A stretch of DNA of 55,206 nucleotides. Source: an uncultured Bacteroides sp. GTDB lineage: Bacteria; Bacteroidota; Bacteroidia; Bacteroidales; Bacteroidaceae. Positions 8,360-17,344 of this stretch are shown here, in pieces. Each line of letters begins with the position of its first letter. The first letter of the stretch is position 1. The DNA is taken from the NCBI GenBank assembly GCA_949288715.1, contig CASELH010000011.1:1-55206 (forward strand), read 5' to 3'. Under the pieces are notes generated by a model. That model had not been told where the DNA came from. It saw nothing but the letters and a program-made list of their open reading frames with translations, and made no database searches. The position numbers and the translations under genes are program-made.

Positions 8360-9004
8360 ATGGATACCATACTACCTTTTCTCTTGTTGTGCCTGACGTC
8401 ATTTTTCACGCTGACCAATCCGTTGGGCACCATGCCCGTGTTCCTCACCATGACCCAGGGCATGACCGAGCGCGAACGCCGCCAAGTGGTGACCCGCGCC
8501 ACGCTCACTGCATTCATCATTATCATGGTCTTCACCTTTGCCGGACAGTTCCTGTTCTGGTTCTTCGGTATTTCTACAAATGGCTTCCGCATTGCCGGGG
8601 GTGTCATCATCTTCAAGATAGGCTACGACATGCTGCAAGCCCGCTATACCTCGATGAAGCTGAAGAACGAAGAAATCAAGGAATACGCCCGTGACATTTC
8701 TATCACCCCGCTGGGCATCCCCATGCTGTGTGGTCCCGGTGCCATAGCCAATGCCATTGTCATGATGCAGGATGCCGATACCTTTGAGTTGAAAGTTGTG
8801 CTCATTGGCTCCATCGCCTTCATTTACCTGCTCACCTACTTCATCCTGCGCGCTTCCACCCGCTTGGTCAATGTGCTGGGCGAGACGGGAAACAACGTGA
8901 TGATGCGCCTCATGGGCCTCATCTTGATGGTGATTGCCGTGGAGTGCTTCGTGAGCGGTGCCAAGCCTATCCTGGTAGAGGTGCTGAAGGAGGGGATAGG
9001 GTAA
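8360..9004 (+). CDS. MarC family integral membrane protein
   Basis: 214 aa with six hydrophobic segments, inner membrane. It shows the MarC/UPF0056 signatures FFTLTNPLGTMPVFL at the start and ITPLGIPMLCGPGAIANAI near residues 112-131. The family was once linked to multiple antibiotic resistance but has no established function. It is preceded directly by the bracketed palindrome H3, which would lie in its leader if it is read from upstream. Confidence 0.9.
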   Translation: MDTILPFLLLCLTSFFTLTNPLGTMPVFLTMTQGMTERERRQVVTRATLTAFIIIMVFTFAGQFLFWFFGISTNGFRIAGGVIIFKIGYDMLQARYTSMKLKNEEIKEYARDISITPLGIPMLCGPGAIANAIVMMQDADTFELKVVLIGSIAFIYLLTYFILRASTRLVNVLGETGNNVMMRLMGLILMVIAVECFVSGAKPILVEVLKEGIG

Positions 9005-9114
9005 ATATAGTGGCATAATAGGGAAAGCATGCATTTGGCAGCAGTAAGATAATAAGAAACGTATTCCTTCCATTATATTTGAAGAAATGCTGTGTATTTG
9101 CCAATAATTCAAAT

Positions 9115-9258
9115 ATGGTAGAAGATGAAAGAATACATTGCACGCCCTTCTTATATTCAGTAGCTTATCTGTTGCCGGACGAGCCTACTGTTGAACGTAA
9201 ATTCGGCAACTTGCTGGATGCCTTGAATAACTATCTGAAAGGCATTGGCAAGATATAG
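9115..9258 (+). CDS. Small ORF, 47 aa, unknown
   Basis: ATG at 9115 to TAG at 9256-9258. The C-terminal half (VERKFGNLLDALNNYLKGIGKI) could form an amphipathic helix. A TATATTTG (-7-like) lies at 9074-9081, and a good terminator follows at once. I do not recognise the protein. It could be a small gene or the tail of a degraded one. Confidence 0.35.
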   Translation: MVEDERIHCTPFLYSVAYLLPDEPTVERKFGNLLDALNNYLKGIGKI

Positions 9259-9265
9259 TCAAAAA

Positions 9266-9302
9266 AAATGCGGGTCTTATTTGATAAGATACCCGCATTT
9301 TT
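9266..9302. terminator. Bidirectional terminator between small ORF and cassette A lipoprotein
   Basis: The stem AAATGCGGGT with CTTA, opposite TAAG with ACCCGCATTT, has an A-run on the left and a T-run on the right. It can therefore terminate both the plus-strand small ORF and the minus-strand cassette A. Confidence 0.8.
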
Positions 9303-9320
9303 ATCAATAAAGCTAAGATG

Positions 9321-10169
9321 TTATTGCTTCTTCACCATGTGAGGATTTGTCCATTGGAAGTCCACATAACCTAAGAAGCTTCCATCAGCTGCTGAGAAGA
9401 TGCCACCGGCCAGTGTGCCGTTGAATTCTATCTCGCCATTGTCATACCAAATGGATGGTACAGTGCCTGAGATGGAGATGTTATTGCCACTCAGCGCAGA
9501 CCAGACAACCAGTACATCGCCGCCGAGGTCGGCATAGTTAGCCGTGTAGGCTATCTCACCCAACTGGATGGAAGGACCTGCCTCATCATAAAGCAGCGTG
9601 AACGAGATGGGCACTCCACCCATGTTTCCGCTGCAAGCCAAGCTCTCGCCTGCCACGTCTTCTGCTACGGTCACGTCAAAGCTGCCATCTTCGCAGACAA
9701 ATGTCCATGTACCGATCATTTCGTCGTAAGTCAGCGGTTCTACTGTCTTCATTTCTTCGATGTCTATCCGGCAAGTGCCGTTCTCTATTTGGGCGCCTTC
9801 GGCTGAAACGATTTCCAATGTAAAGTAGCGCCCGTTGTCTTCTTCCTCTGTCAGCATAGAAGTAACCATTTCCACTTCTACCTCTTCCACGCCGGCAGGA
9901 ATACGCAGGTCGCGCGACGTAATGATGACATTTTCGTCATCTACCAGTCCGTTGGATTCCGTAAGTTCCACACGCACCTTTATCAAGCCGGTGTGGTCGC
10001 CGCTCACTACAATGGGGAGGTTCAGCGACGTGGTTCTTTCCGAAATCGTCATGCTCGTCTCTTGGAATTGAACGATGGCCTCGCCGCCGTTCAGGTTCTC
10101 GTCGTCGTCGCAAGCCGTGAAGGCCAGAGGCAGACAGAGAAACGCCAATAATTTGATATATTTTCTCAT
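9321..10169 (-). CDS. Cassette A surface lipoprotein (third gene of susCD set)
   Basis: 282 aa. Lipobox FTAC (Cys20) followed by DDDEN; an acidic stretch after the cysteine is typical of surface-exported Bacteroidetes lipoproteins. Residues about 30-130 look like a Calx-beta or immunoglobulin-like beta domain, and the rest is another beta-rich domain. It lies 21 bp after the cassette A susD stop, so it belongs to that operon. By position it would be the accessory surface glycan- or peptide-binding lipoprotein (SusE/SusF-like role). The ligand is unknown. It has no promoter of its own and is presumably silent in this orientation. Confidence 0.75.
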   Translation of the reverse strand: MRKYIKLLAFLCLPLAFTACDDDENLNGGEAIVQFQETSMTISERTTSLNLPIVVSGDHTGLIKVRVELTESNGLVDDENVIITSRDLRIPAGVEEVEVEMVTSMLTEEEDNGRYFTLEIVSAEGAQIENGTCRIDIEEMKTVEPLTYDEMIGTWTFVCEDGSFDVTVAEDVAGESLACSGNMGGVPISFTLLYDEAGPSIQLGEIAYTANYADLGGDVLVVWSALSGNNISISGTVPSIWYDNGEIEFNGTLAGGIFSAADGSFLGYVDFQWTNPHMVKKQ

Positions 10170-10190
10170 GTTGTCAGTTCCTTATATTGA

Positions 10191-11699
10191 TTAATAACCG
10201 GGGTTTTGTTGTCCTTTGATTTGCGGGTTGGCATCGATTTCATCTTGCGGGATAGGCCACAGCCACTGCGTATTGTCAGCACTTACCTGCAGATCCAACC
10301 CTTGCACGTAGGACAGCTCATCTGCTTGTGAAGCCATGCGGGTAAAGCCTTCGCCATAGCGTTTCAGGTCGAGCCAGCGGAAGCCTTCGTAACAGAGTTC
10401 TTTCAAGCGTTCGTCGCGAATAAGGTCACGCAGCAGGTTACCGCTTACCGGCAAGTTCTGTACGGAAGCATCGCGTGCCGACATCAGTTGGTAGAGCACG
10501 TTGTAGGCTGCGGTTTCATTGGCCGCGCCGCCCATCATGTAGTAAGCTTCGGCGGCTACCAGATACATCTCGGCGATGCGGAAGATTTTCACCTTGTTGC
10601 GCAATTCGTTCACGGAACCACTGTTCAGTTCGGGGTTACCCGGGTATTTGTTGATGCTGACAAGCCCCTCATAGGTCGTTCCCGAAATGTTAACAGGCAC
10701 GCTAATGAAGTAGGTATTCAAGCGGATGTCTGTCGGGTTGTACATCGTCAGAATGTCGTAAGCCGGAAGCAAGCTCTGGCTCTCGTAAACTTCATCAAGG
10801 AAGTAGCTGCCCATGGCATTGGTGGTTTCCTGCTGGTCGGCATAGAGCTGGCAAATCAGTTCGGATCCGGCATCGTTCTTCCACATGTTGGCAAACTGGT
10901 CAATATCGGTAATCAGCGGATATTTCTGCCCGTTGATAAGTGCCATGGCATTCTCTGTGGCCGTCTCGTAGTTGCCCATCAAGAGGGCTACGCGGGCTTC
11001 AAAAGCCGTCAACGCGTCCACGGTCAGGTAGATGGAGGCCGTTTCGCCGGCTGCCGTCAGGTTGGCCTTCGCACTGGCGATGTCTTCCGTTATACGCTGG
11101 TAGGTAGCTGCCAACGAACTGCGTCCCGGGTATGTAGAATTGTCGCCCGAGGGGTTATATTCCGTTACCAAGGGTACGCCCCATTCGCTGTCTGCCGTAG
11201 CTGCATCATAAATGTTGCAGAACTTGGTAGCCAGGTCGAAGTAGCACATGGCGCGCACCATGTAAGCCTCGCCCAGAATGTTGCGGGCAGTTGCCATATC
11301 AGCTTCGCTCAATGCGCCCGAAGCTTCCAGGTCGGGAATGCCGCCAATCAGCAAGTTGCATTGGGCAATGGCTACGTAGTTATTGGACCATACGGTAGTA
11401 ACCGTACCTTCGCTGGCTGCCATCGTCCACAGGTACTGTGGAGAGTAAAAGTGGCCGTGGCTGGCTGTGGGCACAATGCAGTCGGCCTGCATTTCGGTAG
11501 CCAGGAAGTTATCCTGCGAGGAAGATAGGATGCGCAGGTCGCGGTACATGCCGCTGCGCAGGTTCTGGCAGTCGCTCAGGTTGGTCACGGCGTTCTCCAC
11601 CGGGATGCGGTCGTAAGGGTACTTGTCCATGTCGCACGAAGCGAACACGGCCGCGCAGGCCGTAGCCAGGAGGTATGTAGTTATTTTTTTCGTCTTCAT
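10191..11699 (-). CDS. SusD/RagB family lipoprotein, cassette A
   Basis: 502 aa. Lipobox FASC (Cys22) then the DMDKYPYDR stretch usual for SusD N termini. Helical repeats of the TPR-like core follow, and the C-terminal motif LCYEGFRWLDLKRYGEGF is characteristic of SusD. SusD proteins sit on the cell surface as a lid over their SusC channel and bind the nutrient. It starts 20 bp after the cassette A susC stop. With no promoter visible, it is probably expressed only when cassette A is joined to the expression site by inversion. Confidence 0.92.
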   Translation of the reverse strand: MKTKKITTYLLATACAAVFASCDMDKYPYDRIPVENAVTNLSDCQNLRSGMYRDLRILSSSQDNFLATEMQADCIVPTASHGHFYSPQYLWTMAASEGTVTTVWSNNYVAIAQCNLLIGGIPDLEASGALSEADMATARNILGEAYMVRAMCYFDLATKFCNIYDAATADSEWGVPLVTEYNPSGDNSTYPGRSSLAATYQRITEDIASAKANLTAAGETASIYLTVDALTAFEARVALLMGNYETATENAMALINGQKYPLITDIDQFANMWKNDAGSELICQLYADQQETTNAMGSYFLDEVYESQSLLPAYDILTMYNPTDIRLNTYFISVPVNISGTTYEGLVSINKYPGNPELNSGSVNELRNKVKIFRIAEMYLVAAEAYYMMGGAANETAAYNVLYQLMSARDASVQNLPVSGNLLRDLIRDERLKELCYEGFRWLDLKRYGEGFTRMASQADELSYVQGLDLQVSADNTQWLWPIPQDEIDANPQIKGQQNPGY

Positions 11700-11719
11700 G
11701 TTTTCTGTTTCCTTTCTGT

Positions 11720-14521
11720 TTAGAATTTAACTTCAAGTCCGATGGTGTATTGCTTGGGGTTAGGATATTCTCCTCGTGTGCCGTTGCTGTCCACTTCGGG
11801 GTCGAGACCCGTGTAGCTGGTAAAGGTCAGCAGGTTGCGTCCTGTGGCAAAGACCCTGACGCCCTTAACAATCTTGGTCTTCTTCAGCAGGTGCTGGGGC
11901 AGGTCGTAGGCTATGGTCAGGTTCTTCAGACGCAGGAAGGCCGCGTTGCTGAGGTACATGTCCGTATAACCAAAGTAAGTACGAGCCACGCTGGCTTTAG
12001 GTATGCTGGTCACGTCGCCCGGTTCTTGCCACATGTTCAGCATGTTGGTGCTCATATTAATACTGTTGATATTTTCCGGATTCTCGGTAAAGAGGCGGTC
12101 GAGGTCCTTCATCCAGCGTTCGCCAATCCACGAGAAGTCGGCATTCACCGTCAGGCCTTTCCAGCTGACAGTCGTTCCAAAGCCTCCCGACCAAGGCGAA
12201 ACCATGCTCTTGCCGATAAGCTGCATGTATTCTTGCGAGAATTCCTTGGTGATGTTGCCGTTCAGGTCGTAGTACATGGCCTCGCCGTCGCGCGGGTCAA
12301 CACCGGCAAACTTCACTGCATACTGTTCGTTGGGGTCGTGTCCTACCTGCCACTTCATACCATAGTCGGCCATGGTCAGTTCGTTCAGTCCGTTGTACAG
12401 TTTGGTGATGATGGTCTTGTTATAGGCCACGTTGCCATACACGTTCCACTTGATGCGGTTGTTGTTGAAGATGTCCACGCCAAACGAAGCCTCAAAGCCC
12501 TGGTTGCGCAGGCTGCCCACGTTGGTCATCACGGAGCTGTGTCCGGTCGTCCACGACATGGGCGCTTCCATCAGCATGTCCACGGTGGTCTTGCGGTAGT
12601 AGTCGAAGCTCAAATCTACGCGGTCAAACAGGCGGGTGGCGAATCCGGCCGTCAGGTTTTTCTGGGTTTCCCAAGTCAGGTCGCTGTTGCCCACGGTGCC
12701 CACAATCCAGCCTGTCTGGCCGTTGTAGTTGTAATCGCTATTTGCTGCAACAGAACCCATGTAGGCGTAGTTTCCGATTTCTGAGTTACCGGTCGTTCCG
12801 TAGGTTACCTTCAGGCGCAGGTCGTTCATCCAGTCGATATCCTGCAACCAGGCTTCTTTCTTCATGTCCCACATGAGGCCGAAAGCGTAGAAGTTGGCCC
12901 AGCGGTTGTCGGGGCTGAAGCGTGATGAACCGTCGCGGCGGTAGGAGCCTTCCACGTAGTACTTTTCATCATAGTTATATTCACCACGGAAGAAGTAGGA
13001 GTTGAACACATATTCTTCACGCCTTCCGTTGGCAGAGAGCGAGGAGGGCGTAAGGTTCGCTATCTGGTACAGGCGCACGTCGGTAATGCCGCTACCTTGC
13101 ACGTTGAACAAATCCATGCCGTAGAGAATGCTTTCCTGTCCGGCAAGGAGGGTCATGTTGTGCACCTTGTTGAACGAGTGCTTGTATTCGGCCGTGTTGG
13201 TGAATGTCCATTGCGAGCCGCGCTGGAACTGTTCGCCCAGGCTGCCGTTGTATTCGTTGTTCTCCCAAGGGTCACTCTCGCTACGGTATTTCACGATGAA
13301 GCCTTCATAAGCCTGTTGGGCGCGGAGGGTGAGCCCTTTCACCGGGGTCAGTTCCTCGAAGGCCATCATGTTGCCACGGGTCTGTTCATACCTGGCGCGG
13401 CTGTTGCGGAAAATCAATATCGGGTTGGACAGGCCAAAGCTTGTCGTCATCGTTTCTTCGCCCTTGCTCCAAGTGCCGTCGCCGTTTTCAATGATTTCAT
13501 AGGGGAAGTCCATGGGGCTACCCATGCGGGCCATTACCAGCGGGGAGTAAATGGCTAAAGCTCCGCTACTTGTACTGGAACTCAAAGTCGTAGAATAGTC
13601 TTGATAAGACATGTATGCGTTCATGCCCACGCGCAGCCAGTCGTTCACCTTGCTGTTGAGGTTCATGCGCACGTTGTGGCGTTTCAGGTACGACTGGAAA
13701 GAAGTACCTTCTTGGTCGAAATGGCCTGCACTGATGTAGTAGTTAGTCTTCTCACTCGAGCCGCTGATGCTGGCATCCACCGTGTAGGTCGGTGCGTTGT
13801 TGTTCATCACGTAGTCTTGCCAGTCCATGCTCAGCCCATACTTGTTGAGGCGGGCCAACTGCTGCTGGTAGGTGGGGTCGTTCACGATGTTAGGGTTATA
13901 TATGGCACGGAAGTCCATATACTGCCGCGCGTTCATCATGTCCTTGTCCATGTTTGGTAGCTGCGAGATACCGTAGGTGCCGCGCACGGTCACTTCTGCT
14001 GTCTCGCCGCCCTTGCCGCGCTTGGTAGTGATGAAGATAACGCCGTTGGCAGCACGTGCACCATATATAGAAGTAGAAGCCGCATCTTTCAGCACAGTGA
14101 TGTGCTCAATGTCGTTCGGGTTTAGTGAGGTAAACACATTCGAAGAAACCGGTGCGCCATCCAATATATATAAGGGCTCCGTACCGGCATTCAGCGTAGA
14201 GACACCACGGATACGCATGCTTGATGTCTCAGTAGGCTCACCGGATGAGGTCATTACCTGAAGGCCGGCCACCTGTCCTTGCAAGGCATCGCCGAAGTTC
14301 ATATTGGGTTTGGCTTCCAGCTTCTGGGTGCCTACGGTGCTGACCGATCCGACCACAGAACCGAGTTTTTTCCCGGTACCATAACCTACTACCACAACCT
14401 CGTCCAGCATCTCCATATCCGTCTTTAACGACACCTCTACATTCGGCTGAATCTCAACCTCTTGCGTCTGCATGCCCACGAAGGAGATAATGAGAGTATT
14501 CGCGGAACTATGGCAACGCAC
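11720..14521 (-). CDS. SusC/RagA TonB-dependent transporter, silent cassette A (lacks N terminus)
   Basis: About 930 codons of a SusC-family outer-membrane beta-barrel, open from a GTG at 14521 that is unlikely to be a true start. It begins abruptly at SSANTLIISFVGMQTQEVEI, inside the carboxypeptidase-like domain, with no signal peptide, no first half of that domain and no ribosome-binding region. The TonB-box-like DEVVVVGYGTGKK, plug and barrel are intact and the last residue is Phe. The break coincides with the 71-bp repeat shared with the active susC at 25547. Inversion between the two would give an in-frame 996-aa transporter. This is a stored gene body, not a decayed gene. Confidence 0.9.
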   Translation of the reverse strand: MRCHSSANTLIISFVGMQTQEVEIQPNVEVSLKTDMEMLDEVVVVGYGTGKKLGSVVGSVSTVGTQKLEAKPNMNFGDALQGQVAGLQVMTSSGEPTETSSMRIRGVSTLNAGTEPLYILDGAPVSSNVFTSLNPNDIEHITVLKDAASTSIYGARAANGVIFITTKRGKGGETAEVTVRGTYGISQLPNMDKDMMNARQYMDFRAIYNPNIVNDPTYQQQLARLNKYGLSMDWQDYVMNNNAPTYTVDASISGSSEKTNYYISAGHFDQEGTSFQSYLKRHNVRMNLNSKVNDWLRVGMNAYMSYQDYSTTLSSSTSSGALAIYSPLVMARMGSPMDFPYEIIENGDGTWSKGEETMTTSFGLSNPILIFRNSRARYEQTRGNMMAFEELTPVKGLTLRAQQAYEGFIVKYRSESDPWENNEYNGSLGEQFQRGSQWTFTNTAEYKHSFNKVHNMTLLAGQESILYGMDLFNVQGSGITDVRLYQIANLTPSSLSANGRREEYVFNSYFFRGEYNYDEKYYVEGSYRRDGSSRFSPDNRWANFYAFGLMWDMKKEAWLQDIDWMNDLRLKVTYGTTGNSEIGNYAYMGSVAANSDYNYNGQTGWIVGTVGNSDLTWETQKNLTAGFATRLFDRVDLSFDYYRKTTVDMLMEAPMSWTTGHSSVMTNVGSLRNQGFEASFGVDIFNNNRIKWNVYGNVAYNKTIITKLYNGLNELTMADYGMKWQVGHDPNEQYAVKFAGVDPRDGEAMYYDLNGNITKEFSQEYMQLIGKSMVSPWSGGFGTTVSWKGLTVNADFSWIGERWMKDLDRLFTENPENINSINMSTNMLNMWQEPGDVTSIPKASVARTYFGYTDMYLSNAAFLRLKNLTIAYDLPQHLLKKTKIVKGVRVFATGRNLLTFTSYTGLDPEVDSNGTRGEYPNPKQYTIGLEVKF
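14439..14509 (-). repeat. 71-bp recombination repeat, cassette A copy
   Basis: Perfect inverted copy of 25547-25617. The 15-bp near-palindrome AGTTCCGCGAATACT (minus strand, 14509-14495) sits exactly at the boundary where similarity with the active susC begins. Codons S-S-A-N-T are in the same frame in all copies. Confidence 0.9.
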
Positions 14522-14676
14522 AAACGGCTCGTCTACAGCGGGTTATATTTCCGTTCCGGAACTTGGTGAAGCGGCATGAGCCACGCACCAGGCATGTCTG
14601 GGCAGGGTAAAGAGGCGTTTGTGCTACCTGTGTTCTACCGGTTTTTCCGCATGATGCGCTTATTATGAGATACTTA
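14510..14676 (-). repeat. 167-bp conserved flank of silent cassettes, copy A
   Basis: Matches 22016-22182 with about 12 differences and no gaps. It lies directly upstream of the recombination site in both silent cassettes and is absent from the active one. It has no long ORF; an in-frame TAA occurs shortly before the susC frame. It contains the palindrome GTTCCGGAAC. Confidence 0.8.
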
Positions 14677-14877
14677 TGACGGGAATTCCGTTCCTCGTTG
14701 CTACTCTGTTTCTACTTCAAGTTCTCCCATTTCCGTTTTTGGTAAGAAAAGTGAGGGGGAAGAAAAAGGTCTCTCTGCGTTGAACATAGAGAGGAGGACG
14801 TGAATATGGAAGGTATGTCTTGTCAAGATAGATGTATGAAAAGCCATGCTTCTTGCACCAAGTTATTGGCAATAGCC

Positions 14878-14908
14878 TTGCATTATAATAAGATTATAAT
14901 TACTTTTG
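14878..14908 (+). promoter_or_regulatory. Promoter of the AAA ATPase gene
   Basis: TTG at 14878-14880 and TACTTTTG at 14901-14908, 20 bp apart, match the Bacteroides promoter. The start codon follows 17 nt after the -7 element. The rest of the gap (14677-14877) holds nothing further that I recognise except TTGTCAAGATA at 14820-14830. Confidence 0.6.
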
Positions 14909-14924
14909 CATAAAACTCTGTGGC

Positions 14925-16052
14925 ATGGCTAAAATGAATCCTTTTGTAACGAATGGTTATGTGTCGGCAGACTATTTTTGCGACCGCCGGCAAGAGACTG
15001 AAACTTTGGTGCGGTACGTCACCAATGGCAACAATGTGGCCTTGGTGTCCCCCCGCCGTTTAGGTAAAACCGGGCTGATAGAGCATTGCTTTCACCAGCA
15101 AGCCGTGGCCGACCATTTCCACACCTTTCTGATAGATATTTATGCTACCAAAAACCTCCAGGAGTTTGTCTTTGAGCTGGGCAAGTCTATTTTGAATGCC
15201 CTTAAGCCTCGAGGCCGGAAGGCATGGGAGTTTTTCCTCAGTTGCTTGTCTTCCTTGCGTACCGGCATTTCATTCGATTTCTCCGGCAATCCCATTTGGA
15301 ATCTTGAAATGGGCGATATCAAAGCGCCAACAGTTTCTCTCGATGAAATCTTCCGTTACCTTTCGGAGGCCGACCGCCCCTGTTTGGTTGCCATAGACGA
15401 GTTTCAAGTCATCTCCAAGTATCCCGAGAAAAATGTAGAGGCTTTGCTGAGGACCCATATCCAACACTGTCCCAACGCGACTTTTATCTATGCCGGTTCA
15501 CAACGGCACATGATGGGTGAGATATTCACAAGTCCTTCACGTCCCTTTTACCAAAGCACAGCGGTCATGGGGTTGAACGCTATCGGCTTGCCTCATTACA
15601 CCGACTTCATTTGCCACCATTTTGAAGCTGATGGGAAAAACATTGCCCGCGAAACAGTAGAGGCCATTTACCAGCGTTTTGAGGGCACCACGTGGTATAT
15701 CCAATTCATGGCCAATTCCTTGTATGCCATGACTGCCCCCGGGGAAACCTGCACGCCGGATAAAGTAGACATTGCCTTGTCCGATATCTTGTCGCAACTG
15801 AATTTCACCTATTCCTCCCTGCTGTTCCAGCTGCCGCCCAAGCAAAAGGAAGTCTTGATGGCCATCTGCAAGGAAGGGAAAGCGCGCGAAATAACCTCCT
15901 CCCGCTTTCTGAAGACTTATAAGCTGACAGCAAGCTCCGTACAAGGTGCCATAAAAGGGCTGCTCGATAAGGACTTCGTGACCAACGAGTTGGGCGTGTA
16001 CAGCGTCTACGACAAGTTTTTTGAAGAATGGTTAAAGCAGCAAATTGCATAG
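14925..16052 (+). CDS. AAA-family ATPase with C-terminal winged-helix domain
   Basis: 375 aa. The N terminus NPFVTNGYVSADYFCDRRQE is typical of a large Bacteroidetes ATPase family. A Walker A variant SPRRLGKTG is at residues 42-50, and Walker B LVAIDEFQ is near residues 155-162. The C terminus (FLKTYKLTASSVQGAIKGLL, then DKDFV) reads as a winged helix. The function is unknown; relatives are STAND/ORC-like ATPases often found in variable regions. It lies between the two silent susC cassettes, inside the segment that inverts when cassette A is used, so its orientation would change with the switch. An alternative start is ATG at 14934. Confidence 0.8.
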   Translation: MAKMNPFVTNGYVSADYFCDRRQETETLVRYVTNGNNVALVSPRRLGKTGLIEHCFHQQAVADHFHTFLIDIYATKNLQEFVFELGKSILNALKPRGRKAWEFFLSCLSSLRTGISFDFSGNPIWNLEMGDIKAPTVSLDEIFRYLSEADRPCLVAIDEFQVISKYPEKNVEALLRTHIQHCPNATFIYAGSQRHMMGEIFTSPSRPFYQSTAVMGLNAIGLPHYTDFICHHFEADGKNIARETVEAIYQRFEGTTWYIQFMANSLYAMTAPGETCTPDKVDIALSDILSQLNFTYSSLLFQLPPKQKEVLMAICKEGKAREITSSRFLKTYKLTASSVQGAIKGLLDKDFVTNELGVYSVYDKFFEEWLKQQIA

Positions 16053-16103
16053 GCCATCCAAGTTGGCAGGCGATACTTCCCCCTCTCCATACGGAAACAC
16101 GTG

Positions 16104-16213
16104 TGCACACACCCTCGTTAAAGCAATGCTTCATAGCCCTTAAAGCGTAGCTTCATAGCCTTTAAAGGCCAGCGGCATGGCGTTTAAAGCCCCGCTCGGT
16201 AGGCCTTAAGGCT
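16104..16213. repeat. 22-bp-period direct repeat array, five units (T2')
   Basis: Units start at 16104, 16126, 16148, 16170 and 16192, each with a core like GCTTCATAGCCTTTAAAG. The core is the reverse complement of the array at 33756-33865. The first and last units are more diverged. Confidence 0.65.
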
Positions 16214-16262
16214 GCATTTTACCCGCTTGCAACCCTTCCATATTGGCTCTCCTTCACTCGAT

Positions 16263-16300
16263 AAAAAAAGATGAGGCTGAAGTTTAAAACTCCAGCCTCA
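16263..16300 (-). terminator. Terminator of silent cassette B operon
   Basis: The stem TGAGGCTGGAGT / ACTTCAGCCTCA is followed on the minus strand by a run of seven T, 32 bp after the lipoprotein stop. Confidence 0.8.
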
Positions 16301-16331
16301 CCATCAGTTTGCGGGTATTCAGTCTATCCGA

Positions 16332-17321
16332 TTATTCTTCTACGGGATGTTCTGCCTGATACTCTTGCCATGCTTCCAAGGAAGTAAACAAGGTAGTAGG
16401 ATTTTCGGCAAGCCATATGCTGGGCCATAGTTCAGATAGGGATACAAACAAAGACTGGTTGCCAAAGATAATGGATTTCAGTCCTGTCTCGGCGTCATAT
16501 TCAACCTCACCTGCAGGGAAATCTCCTTCTACCATACCGGAAGCTGTTCCGCAAATAAATTCACCTTCCGACTCATTAAGGAAGAATCCTAAGTACAGTG
16601 GACCATTCATCAATGCTTCTGTACGATTTGCATTCGTATTGATAATCATCTGTACATTGTTATTGGTAATCATGCTGGCATCAATGTGGGGATATCCGTC
16701 GTATATGCCGTTCTCATCTACGTTGAAAGCTTCGTGGAAGGGATTAGTGATACGAACTCTCATAGTCCCATCGGGAAATTCTGCGTATGCAGCATCTACG
16801 TACCATGACATAGGATACTCTACGCCATAAAGGGCAGATACCATACCATCAGTGAAGATTGCCGTATCAAACTCGTTCCACTTGATGCGGATTACATCGC
16901 CTGCAGCATACAGCGTCTTGTCTGCATAGGGGTTGTAGCTGCCTTCCTCCAGTTTTAATTCATAGCTGTAGGAAGCACCGATCTCGGCGTTGGGGAAGTT
17001 CAGCGTAAGGGCGGCCTCGCTCTGTCCGGCCTCGAAAGACACGCTTTCCGGCACTTCGAAGATGTTTTCCGTATTGGTCAGCACCTCGATACCGATAGTG
17101 GCGGCTGCCTCAGTGTTGGTACGTGCCACGGTCAGTGTGATGGAAGTGGGACTTTCGGGGTCGAGTTCATAGGCATACGTGTTGTCTGCTGCAAAGTAAG
17201 CCCCTTGGCAGTCGGGGTCTACCGTGGGCGACGGCTCGCGCTCCATGTCGTCGGAGCAAGCCGCAAATGTCAGCATGCTGCCGGCCATCGCCAGGAAGAA
17301 ATATTTGTTGATTGTCTTCAT
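16332..17321 (-). CDS. Cassette B surface lipoprotein (third gene of susCD set)
   Basis: About 329 aa from the ATG at 17321; an in-frame ATG at 17336 adds five residues, but MKTINKYFFLAMAG is the more typical signal start. Lipobox FAAC followed by SDDMERE. An N-terminal beta domain (residues about 35-140) with a pattern like Calx-beta/DUF4843 domains resembles the start of the active-cassette lipoprotein at 30350. The second domain is unrecognised. It follows cassette B susD closely, so it is co-transcribed with it when switched on. Probably surface exposed; ligand unknown. Confidence 0.75.
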   Translation of the reverse strand: MKTINKYFFLAMAGSMLTFAACSDDMEREPSPTVDPDCQGAYFAADNTYAYELDPESPTSITLTVARTNTEAAATIGIEVLTNTENIFEVPESVSFEAGQSEAALTLNFPNAEIGASYSYELKLEEGSYNPYADKTLYAAGDVIRIKWNEFDTAIFTDGMVSALYGVEYPMSWYVDAAYAEFPDGTMRVRITNPFHEAFNVDENGIYDGYPHIDASMITNNNVQMIINTNANRTEALMNGPLYLGFFLNESEGEFICGTASGMVEGDFPAGEVEYDAETGLKSIIFGNQSLFVSLSELWPSIWLAENPTTLFTSLEAWQEYQAEHPVEE

Positions 17322-17344
17322 ATTGTTTCTATTCATTTAAAGGG

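Noticed and set aside
11720-14521. Silent susC genes as ordinary pseudogenes
   Set aside because: The frames are intact to the last codon, both break at the same 15-bp site and each is followed by complete susD and lipoprotein genes, so storage for inversion explains them better.
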